Below are positions 45,170 through 52,048 of a stretch of DNA of 64,000 bases, one piece after another. The stretch covers positions 62,001 through 126,000 of the forward strand of contig NZ_JBDIVE010000005.1 in the NCBI RefSeq assembly GCF_039631295.1, given 5' to 3'. Origin of the DNA: Viridibacterium sediminicola (GTDB lineage: Bacteria > Pseudomonadota > Gammaproteobacteria > Burkholderiales > Rhodocyclaceae). Under the pieces are notes generated by a model, which had not been told where the DNA came from, did no database searches, and saw only the letters and a list, made by a program, of their open reading frames with translations. A program made the translations under genes and the position numbers. The stretch's first letter is position 1. Every line of letters starts with the position of its first letter.

Positions 45170-46480
45170 ATGAAACCAATCAATGTAGGCCTACTCGGCA
45201 TCGGCACCGTCGGCGGTGGCACCTGGACGGTGCTCTCGCGCAATGCAGAAGAAATCACCCGTCGCGCAGGTCGCCCGATCCGCATCACCACGGTGGCTGA
45301 CCGCAATGTCGAGCTCGCCCGCAGCGTCACCGGCGGCGCCGCACGCGTCACCGCCGACGCCTTCGAGCTGGTGCGCGATCCGGAGATCGACATCGTCGTC
45401 GAGCTGATCGGCGGCTACACCGTGGCCAAGGAACTGGTCCTCGCGGCCATCGAGAACGGCAAGCACGTCGTCACCGCCAACAAGGCACTGCTGGCCGTAC
45501 ATGGCACCGAGATCTTCGCCGCGGCGCAAGCCAAGGGCGTGATGGTCGCCTTTGAAGCCGCGGTTGCCGGCGGCATTCCGATCATCAAGGCGCTGCGCGA
45601 AGGCCTGTCGGCCAACCGCATCCAGTGGATCGCCGGCATCATCAACGGCACCACCAACTTCATTCTCTCCGAGATGCGCGACAAGGGCCTGCCCTTTGCC
45701 GAGGTGCTCAAGCAAGCGCAAGCCCTGGGCTACGCCGAAGCCGATCCGACCTTCGACATCGAAGGCGTGGATGCCGCGCACAAGGCCACCCTGATGTCGG
45801 CCATCGCCTTCGGCATTCCGGTGCAATTCGACAAAGCCTATGTTGAAGGCATTACCAAGCTGGAAGCGACCGACATCAAATACGCCGAACAGCTGGGCTA
45901 CCGCATCAAGCTGCTGGGCATCGCCAAACGCCGTGACCACGGCGTCGAGCTGCGCGTGCACCCGACCCTGATCCCCGCCAAGCGCCTGATCGCCAATGTC
46001 GAAGGCGCGATGAATGCCGTGCTGGTGCAAGGCGACGCTGTCGGCGCCACGCTCTACTACGGCAAGGGTGCCGGCGCCGAGCCGACCGCCTCCGCGGTGA
46101 TCGCCGACCTCGTCGACGTGACGCGCCTGGCCACCGCCGACCCGGAAAACCGCGTTCCGCACCTGGCCTTCCAGGCCGATCAGCTGGCCGACCTGACTAT
46201 CCTGCCGATCGAGCAGATCGAAACGGCCTACTACCTGCGCATGCGTGTCGAAGACAAGCCGGGCGTGCTCGCCGACATCACACGCATCCTCGCCGACAAC
46301 GCCATCTCGATCGACGCCATGCTGCAGAAGGAGCCGGGCGAAGGCGAAGCGCAAACCGACATCGTGGTGCTCACTCACCGCACTGTTGAAGCGCAGGCCA
46401 ATGCAGCGCTGGCGAGCATCGAAGCGCTGAGCACCGTGGTTGGCACGGTCAAGCGCATCCGCCTGGAAGAGCTGAGCTGA
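45170..46480 (+). CDS. hom: Homoserine dehydrogenase
   Basis: A 436-residue monofunctional homoserine dehydrogenase: NAD(P) motif GLLGIGTVGGG, the catalytic-domain blocks AAVAGGIPIIKALREGL, IAGIINGTTNFILSEM and AEADPTFDIEGVDAAHK, and a C-terminal ACT domain (about 350-430, YYLRMRVEDKPGVLADI) that allows threonine feedback. It converts aspartate semialdehyde to homoserine. The thrC start is 2 bp downstream. Confidence 0.98.
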   Translation: MKPINVGLLGIGTVGGGTWTVLSRNAEEITRRAGRPIRITTVADRNVELARSVTGGAARVTADAFELVRDPEIDIVVELIGGYTVAKELVLAAIENGKHVVTANKALLAVHGTEIFAAAQAKGVMVAFEAAVAGGIPIIKALREGLSANRIQWIAGIINGTTNFILSEMRDKGLPFAEVLKQAQALGYAEADPTFDIEGVDAAHKATLMSAIAFGIPVQFDKAYVEGITKLEATDIKYAEQLGYRIKLLGIAKRRDHGVELRVHPTLIPAKRLIANVEGAMNAVLVQGDAVGATLYYGKGAGAEPTASAVIADLVDVTRLATADPENRVPHLAFQADQLADLTILPIEQIETAYYLRMRVEDKPGVLADITRILADNAISIDAMLQKEPGEGEAQTDIVVLTHRTVEAQANAALASIEALSTVVGTVKRIRLEELS

Positions 46481-46482
46481 TC

Positions 46483-47916
46483 ATGCCGATGCAATACCTC
46501 TCGACGCGCGGCCAGGCTGCGCAAAAGTCCTTCACGCAAATCCTGCTCGGCGGGCTGATGGAAGACGGCGGCCTGGCGCTGCCGCTCGCCTATCCCACGC
46601 TGACGGCGGCCGAATTGACGGCGATGCGCGGCATGAACTACCGCGAGCTGGCCTTTGCGGTGTTGTCCAAATTTGCCGATGACATTCCGGCCGCAGATCT
46701 GCAAGCACTCGTCGACAAGACTTACACGGCTGCCGTGTATTGCAATGGCCGCCCGGACTCGAATGCCGAAGACATCACGCCGCTGCGCGAGATCGAGCCT
46801 GGCCTGTTCCTGCAGGAACTCTCGAACGGCCCGACCCTGGCGTTCAAGGACATGGCCATGCAGATGCTTGGCAACCTGTTCGAGTACGCATTGGGCAAGT
46901 CTGGCGAAACGCTGAATATCCTCGGCGCGACCTCGGGCGACACGGGTTCCTCGGCCGAATACGCGATGCGCGGCAAGCGCGGCGTGAAGGTGTTCATGCT
47001 CTCACCCTACGGCAAGATGAGCGCCTTCCAGACCGCACAGATGTTCTCGCTGCAAGACCCGAACATCTTCAACCTCGCGGTGCGCGGCGTGTTCGATGAT
47101 GCGCAGGACATCGTCAAGGCCGTCTCCAACGATCTGGCATTCAAGGGCAAGCACCGCATCGGCACGGTCAATTCGATCAACTGGGCGCGCGTCGTCTCGC
47201 AGGTCGTGTACTACTTCAAGGGCTATTTTGCAGCGACGAAGTCCAATAGCGAACAGGTCGACTTCTCGGTGCCATCGGGCAACTTCGGCAACATCTGCGC
47301 CGGCCACATCGCACGCATGATGGGCCTGCCGATCCGCAAGCTGATCCTCGCCACCAACGAGAACGACGTGCTCGACGAGTTCTTCCGCAGCGGTGTTTAT
47401 CGCCCGCGCGGCTCGGCCGAAACGCATCAGACCTCCAGCCCGTCAATGGACATTTCCAAGGCCTCGAACTTTGAGCGCTTCGTCTTCGACCTGGTCGGGC
47501 GCGATCCGGCGGTGGTACGCGAGCTCTGGGCTGCGGTGGACAAAGGCGGCGCCTTCGATCTGTCGAACACGCCCTACTTCCCGCGCATCGAGGAATTCGG
47601 CTTCGTTTCCGGCCGCAGCAGTCATGCTGATCGCATCGCGACGATTCGCCGCGTGTGGGAAAAACACCAGCTGATGATCGACACCCACACGGCCGACGGC
47701 CTCAAGGTGGGTCTGGAGCATCGCGAAGCAGGCGCTGCGCTGGTCGTGCTGGAAACAGCGCTGCCGACCAAGTTTGAGGAAACCATCGTCGAAGCGCTGG
47801 GCCAGAAACCCTGGCGCCCGGCCGCCTTCGCCAACATCGAAGCACTGCCGCAGCGCTCAACCGTGGTCGATGTCGACGTCCAGCAAGTCAAGGATTTCAT
47901 CGTCGCCAACACCTGA
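46483..47916 (+). CDS. thrC: Threonine synthase
   Basis: A 477-residue PLP enzyme of the long threonine synthase class: MQYLSTRGQAAQKSFTQILL at the start, PLP Lys122 in GPTLAFKDMAMQ, SGDTGSSAEYAM, and VPSGNFGNICAG for the phosphate site. Together with hom it forms the final branch to threonine. thrB (homoserine kinase) is not next to it. A bidirectional terminator follows 19 bp later. Confidence 0.98.
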   Translation: MPMQYLSTRGQAAQKSFTQILLGGLMEDGGLALPLAYPTLTAAELTAMRGMNYRELAFAVLSKFADDIPAADLQALVDKTYTAAVYCNGRPDSNAEDITPLREIEPGLFLQELSNGPTLAFKDMAMQMLGNLFEYALGKSGETLNILGATSGDTGSSAEYAMRGKRGVKVFMLSPYGKMSAFQTAQMFSLQDPNIFNLAVRGVFDDAQDIVKAVSNDLAFKGKHRIGTVNSINWARVVSQVVYYFKGYFAATKSNSEQVDFSVPSGNFGNICAGHIARMMGLPIRKLILATNENDVLDEFFRSGVYRPRGSAETHQTSSPSMDISKASNFERFVFDLVGRDPAVVRELWAAVDKGGAFDLSNTPYFPRIEEFGFVSGRSSHADRIATIRRVWEKHQLMIDTHTADGLKVGLEHREAGAALVVLETALPTKFEETIVEALGQKPWRPAAFANIEALPQRSTVVDVDVQQVKDFIVANT

Positions 47917-47935
47917 GCCGGGTGCGAGGCGCAAT

Positions 47936-47965
47936 AAAAAGGCCGGCGCATGCGCCGGCCTTTTT
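47936..47965. terminator. Bidirectional terminator between thrC and the cold-shock gene
   Basis: A perfect 30-bp palindrome: AAAAAGGCCGGCGCA and its reverse complement, giving a GC stem with A-run before and T-run after. It can end thrC rightward and the cold-shock gene leftward. Confidence 0.95.
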
Positions 47966-47986
47966 GCATTACAGAATCAGATCGGA

Positions 47987-48190
47987 TCAGAGCGGCTTGA
48001 TAGTGGAAGCCTGGCGCCCCTTGGGGCCTTGCTTGATTTCAAACTCGACGCGCTGCCCTTCCTTGAGGGAGCGGAAACCGCTGCCCTGCACCTCAGAGAA
48101 ATGCGCAAACAGGTCTTCGCCACCTTGATCGGGGGTGATGAAGCCATAGCCCTTTGCATCGTTGAACCACTTGACGATTCCAGTTGCCAT
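47987..48190 (-). CDS. Cold-shock protein (CspA family)
   Basis: A 67-residue single cold-shock domain from ATG 48190: MATGIVKWFNDAKGYGFITP with RNP1 KGYGFI, and LFAHFS as RNP2. It is an RNA chaperone binding single-stranded nucleic acid. Its upstream leader of about 170 nt may be regulatory, as in other csp genes. An upstream frame extension has no family sequence. Confidence 0.96.
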   Translation of the reverse strand: MATGIVKWFNDAKGYGFITPDQGGEDLFAHFSEVQGSGFRSLKEGQRVEFEIKQGPKGRQASTIKPL

Positions 48191-48362
48191 ACAACATTCC
48201 TTACATACTGTGATGAACACCGGGCCCGCGCCCCCGCGAACCCTCCGCAGCAAACGAAAACCGGAAAGCAGTGCGACACTGGACTACAGCCACCAGGGGC
48301 GGCGTCGGGAAGTTCAACACCTAAGCAACCGCGCTTGCTCTCAAAAAGATAAGCCATGTGGA

Positions 48363-48416
48363 TAAACGAATCAAGCGCTTACACCCGCCCAAACGGGTGT
48401 AAGCGCCTATCGTTTA
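48363..48416. other. Long hairpin between sppA and the cold-shock gene
   Basis: A perfect 13-bp inner stem (48375-48387 with 48394-48406, arm GCGCTTACACCCG) with a 6-nt loop, and an outer 7-bp pairing (48363-48369 with 48410-48416) separated by short unpaired bases. It follows the sppA stop on the minus strand and lacks a T-run. It could end sppA transcripts or structure the cold-shock leader. Confidence 0.6.
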
Positions 48417-48433
48417 CCCTAGGCTAACGTTTA

Positions 48434-49411
48434 TCAGCGCCAATGAACCGCATTCAGGTCGCTGCCAAAGCCTGCCATCACGCTGGCGCCAAAGCGTTTG
48501 GCGACGCGCTCGGCAAAGTTTTCATGCTGGGTGAAATCGCGCACATCCTCGGCCTTGATGACATCCCGCGCCACGCTATCGACCGTGCCGTAGCCATCTG
48601 CCAGACCGAGTTCGATACTCTTGGCGCCCGACCAGAACAGGCCCGAGAACATGTCCGGCGTCTCTTTCAGACGCTTGCCCCGCCCTTTGCGCACCACATC
48701 GATGAACTGTTGGTGAATTTCGTCGAGCATCGCGTGGGCGAACTCCACCTGTTCCGGGCTCTGCGGCAGGAAGGGATCGAGGAAAGCCTTGTTCTTGCCA
48801 GCCGTCAGCGAGCGGCGCTCGACGCCGACTTTCTGCATCAGCTCGGTAAAACCGAAACCATCCATGCGCACGCCAATCGAGCCGACGATGCTGGCCTTGT
48901 CGACGAAGATTTTGTCGGCCGCGGCGGCAATGTAATAGCCGCCCGAGGCGCAGATGTCTTCGACCACCACGTAGAGCGGGATGTTCGGATGCAGTTTGCG
49001 CAGACGGCCGATTTCATCATTGATGATGCCCGACTGAACCGGACTGCCGCCGGGGCTGTTGATGTGCAGGATCACGCCTGCCGTGCCCGCGTCGGCAAAC
49101 GCATCATTGAGTGCGCTGTTGATCACCTCGGCACTGGCCTGGCCGCCGGCACCGATGGCGCCTTCAAGCTCGACCAGCGCGGTGTGCCGCCCGCCGCCGG
49201 CAACGGTCTTGCCGTCCTTGTCATGATGACCGGCGCCCCAGATCATCGCCACCACGACGCCGGCGTAGGCAAAACCCAGCAGCTTGAAGAAGATGCCCCA
49301 ACGCCGACGCCGGCGCTGCTCCTTGAGACTCTCGAAGGCGAGCTTTTCGAGCACGCTGCGCTCCCAATGGGGTTCACTACTGGCGGACACTTCCTTGCCG
49401 GATTCACTCAT
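48434..49411 (-). CDS. sppA: S49-family signal peptide peptidase (SppA-like)
   Basis: A 325-residue short SppA: basic N-terminus, one membrane helix (about 42-60), then the S49 protease domain with HINSPGGSPVQSG, the catalytic Ser157 in EDICASGGYYIAAAADK and SIVGSIGV, and the Lys region TAGKNKAFLDPF. It degrades cleaved signal peptides in the membrane. It overlaps the Rieske gene by 4 bp. Confidence 0.93.
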   Translation of the reverse strand: MSESGKEVSASSEPHWERSVLEKLAFESLKEQRRRRRWGIFFKLLGFAYAGVVVAMIWGAGHHDKDGKTVAGGGRHTALVELEGAIGAGGQASAEVINSALNDAFADAGTAGVILHINSPGGSPVQSGIINDEIGRLRKLHPNIPLYVVVEDICASGGYYIAAAADKIFVDKASIVGSIGVRMDGFGFTELMQKVGVERRSLTAGKNKAFLDPFLPQSPEQVEFAHAMLDEIHQQFIDVVRKGRGKRLKETPDMFSGLFWSGAKSIELGLADGYGTVDSVARDVIKAEDVRDFTQHENFAERVAKRFGASVMAGFGSDLNAVHWR

Positions 49412-49749
49412 GGATCAACTTTCAGGTAGATGGCGCCGTCACGCTCTTCAACCGCTACGGGCTGCAAGCCCTCTCCGCGGCAAGGCCCGCCTGCACAGCG
49501 CCCTGTTGCAGGTTCGTACAGCGCGCCATGGGTGGCGCACATCAAGTATAAACCGCTGTCATCGAAGAACCGGCCGGGCAGCCAATCGAGCTCGATCGGT
49601 ACATGGGCACAGCGGTTGAGATAGGCCCGCGCGACGCCCTCGAAGCGCACCACGAAGGCGCTTTGCGCGCCATGCTCGGTCGGCAACTCGAAGCGTACGC
49701 CCTCACCGCCTTCTTGCACGGCATCAGCGCGGCAGATCAGGGATAGCAT
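49408..49749 (-). CDS. Rieske-type [2Fe-2S] protein
   Basis: A 113-residue soluble protein with one Rieske domain: ligands Cys47-x-His49 (RCAHVPIELDW) and Cys71-x-x-His74 (MCATHGALYEP). No oxygenase domain is attached, so it is a small Rieske ferredoxin. Its partner is unknown. It lies between gph (13-bp overlap) and sppA (4-bp overlap), a compact rluC-gph-Rieske-sppA unit. Confidence 0.92.
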   Translation of the reverse strand: MLSLICRADAVQEGGEGVRFELPTEHGAQSAFVVRFEGVARAYLNRCAHVPIELDWLPGRFFDDSGLYLMCATHGALYEPATGRCAGGPCRGEGLQPVAVEERDGAIYLKVDP

Positions 49750-50393
49750 GCCAGCCACTCCGGCAGCGCCGACACATCCGGCAGCATCGCCAGATGCGGT
49801 TCGCGCTGCAATTGCTCAAGCGGATGCGCGCCGCAGCTGACCGCGACGGCCGCAGCGCCCGCATTGGCCGCCAGCTGCAAGTCGTGCGTGGTGTCACCGA
49901 TCATCAGCACGCGCTGCGGCGCGACTTCCAGCTCGTCCATCAGCTCCAGCAACATTTGCGGGTCCGGCTTGGAAGCGGTCTCGTCGGCGCAGCGCGTGGC
50001 ATCGAAATAGGCCTGCAAACCCGTTTGCGCCAGCGCGCGGTCGAGGCCCTGGCGCGCCTTGCCAGTCGCCACCGCCAGCTTGTAGCCCTGCGCGCGCAGG
50101 GCCGGCAGCAGTTCAGTCACGCCGGCAAACAAGGTGATCTCGCTGTCCCGCGTCAGGAAGTGATAGCGATAGCGACCGAGCAAAGCCTGATAACGCGCCT
50201 CGCTCTGCTGCGGAAACAACCAGGCCAGCGCCTGCATGAGCCCCAGGCCGATGACGTGCTGGGCGTCCTCCTGCGAGGGCACGGGCAGCTCCACATCGGC
50301 CGCGGCGCGCTGCAGGGAGCTGGAGATCAGCGCCGTGGAATCAATCAAGGTGCCATCCCAGTCGAAGGCGATCAGGTCAAACGCTCGGGTCAT
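49737..50393 (-). CDS. gph: HAD-family phosphatase, phosphoglycolate phosphatase-like
   Basis: A 218-residue HAD hydrolase: motif I FDWDGTLIDS (Asp11, Asp13), motif II KLAVATGKARQGL, motif III/IV ASKPDPQML and LMIGDTTHDLQLA. The helical cap is of the Gph type. Phosphoglycolate is the usual substrate, but HAD enzymes with this cap differ in specificity. It follows rluC by 34 bp. Confidence 0.88.
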   Translation of the reverse strand: MTRAFDLIAFDWDGTLIDSTALISSSLQRAAADVELPVPSQEDAQHVIGLGLMQALAWLFPQQSEARYQALLGRYRYHFLTRDSEITLFAGVTELLPALRAQGYKLAVATGKARQGLDRALAQTGLQAYFDATRCADETASKPDPQMLLELMDELEVAPQRVLMIGDTTHDLQLAANAGAAAVAVSCGAHPLEQLQREPHLAMLPDVSALPEWLACYP

Positions 50394-50427
50394 GTTCTAT
50401 CTCAGCAATGCTCCGCGAGGAGCAGAT

Positions 50428-51459
50428 TCAAATATCAGGGTGGGCGTGGGCCGCGGCCGGCGCACGGTAATCACGTTGTTCCGCCTGCTGCACGCCATCC
50501 AGGAAGCCCTGCAAATCGGCCGGCAGGGGCGCACGCAGCTGCAGCACCTCGCCGGAAACCGGATGCTGGAAGCACAGCAGCGCCGCATGCAGGAACATGC
50601 GCGGCAGGCCTTCCTTCATCAGCTGCTTGTTGAGCGGGAAGTTGCCGTACTTGTCGTCGCCCAGCAAAGGAAAGCCCAGATGCGCCAGATGCACACGGAT
50701 CTGATGCGTGCGACCGGTCTTCAGTTCCACTTCAAGCAAGCTGTAGCGCTGCCAGCGCCCGACCAGCCGCATGATGCTGTGCGAGGGCTTGCCCTCGGGG
50801 CTGACGCGCACGCGGCGCTCACCGTCAGGCAAGAGGTACTTATGCAGCGCCAGCTTGACGTGCTGCAGCGGGTTCATCCAGCGCCCGCTAACCAGGGTGA
50901 GGTAGCGCTTCTCGATCTTGCCCGCGCGCATCTGGTCCTGCACATGATTGAGCGCGGCACGGCGCTTGCCGACGATCAGCAGGCCGGAGGTCTCACGGTC
51001 AAGCCGGTGCGCCAGCTCCAGAAAGCGTGCCTCGGGTCGCTGCGCACGCAGCTGTTCGATCAGGCCGAAGCTCACGCCGCTGCCGCCATGCACGGCCAGC
51101 CCGGCCGGCTTGTCGACCACCAGCAGATGCTCATCTTCAAACACGATGCGAAAATCACGCGCCGGAATGCTGGCCGGCGGCGCACTGTCCTGCTTCTGCG
51201 CCAGGCGCAGCGGCGGGATGCGCAACTCGTCGCCCGCCTGCACGCGGTAGGTCTGGCTGATGCGCCCGCCATTGACGCGCACCTCGCCGCTGCGCAGGAT
51301 GCGATAGATGTGACTCTTGGGCACGCCCTTGCATTCGCGCAGCAAAAAGTTGTCGATCCGCTGACCCGCGTCCTCCTCGCTGACGAGCACGCGCTGGACC
51401 GCTGGAGCGGGCGACCGGACAGTATCTGCCGAGATGATTGCTGCTTTGCGTAAACTCAC
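50428..51459 (-). CDS. rluC: 23S rRNA pseudouridine synthase RluC
   Basis: A 343-residue RluA-family synthase from GTG 51459 (GGAAG 4-5 nt upstream). It has an S4 RNA-binding domain (AGQRIDNFLLRECKGVPKS) and the catalytic core with Asp154 in AHRLDRETSGLL, plus KTGRTHQIRVHLAHLG. RluC modifies three uridines in 23S rRNA. An in-frame extension to 51603 has no family sequence. It diverges from rne, as in many proteobacteria. Confidence 0.94.
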   Translation of the reverse strand: MSLRKAAIISADTVRSPAPAVQRVLVSEEDAGQRIDNFLLRECKGVPKSHIYRILRSGEVRVNGGRISQTYRVQAGDELRIPPLRLAQKQDSAPPASIPARDFRIVFEDEHLLVVDKPAGLAVHGGSGVSFGLIEQLRAQRPEARFLELAHRLDRETSGLLIVGKRRAALNHVQDQMRAGKIEKRYLTLVSGRWMNPLQHVKLALHKYLLPDGERRVRVSPEGKPSHSIMRLVGRWQRYSLLEVELKTGRTHQIRVHLAHLGFPLLGDDKYGNFPLNKQLMKEGLPRMFLHAALLCFQHPVSGEVLQLRAPLPADLQGFLDGVQQAEQRDYRAPAAAHAHPDI

Positions 51460-51475
51460 GTTCTTCCCATATACT
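51446..51475 (+). promoter_or_regulatory. Possible rne promoter
   Basis: Plus-strand TTGCGT (51446-51451), 18-nt spacer, TATACT (51470-51475). It overlaps the rluC start codon and would give an rne leader of about 565 nt. The -35 is weak, so this is tentative. Confidence 0.35.
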
Positions 51476-52048
51476 GCAGGTGTTTTTCCGGACGAATATC
51501 CGGCGCGCTGTCCAACGAGCCCCGCAGGGATCCGGTCAGGATGGTAGCTGCCAAGCCGAAATTCACCGAACCCGACAGGCCAGCGGCCTGTTGATCGAGG
51601 CAAATGCCGACATTGTCGCGCTTCGCCACCGATCAGGGTTCCTGAGGAATCTTCGCCTGACGCGGCCCCTTCTGTTCCCGATTGTGCCCCAGTTGTCGCA
51701 TAAGCGGCCGGCTGGCTCGCCGTTCAGTGCCCGGCTGGCCTGACAAACCAGCTGATCAGGATGATGGCGGAAAAACGATGGCCAGCGCGGAAAGTCCGCG
51801 ATGGTATCCCAAACCACGTGCAAGCACGTGATTGAACGAAACATAGAAGAGCGCACGTCGCAGAATTTGCAGGACGCCCTGAACCGCAAGCAGATTGCAG
51901 CGTCAGGGTGTGCAATACAGAACGAGACCGATTGACCGATTTGCACCAGACCATGACGAACACGCTGTTCACCACAATCTGAGAAAAGTCAGGCAGCTGC
52001 CCGCGAGCAGCGCCGGTGTCGTTCCCCGCTCGTGCGCGGGAGAACTCA
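51476..52048 (+). promoter_or_regulatory. Long 5' leader region of rne
   Basis: About 570 bp without a gene between the rluC start and rne. Two compact hairpins lie close together: 51786-51800 (CGCGGA/TCCGCG, 3-nt loop) and 51815-51830 (CACGTG/CACGTG, 4-nt loop). E. coli rne has a long structured leader by which RNase E controls its own mRNA; whether these hairpins do the same is inference. No small ORF looked convincing. Confidence 0.6.
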
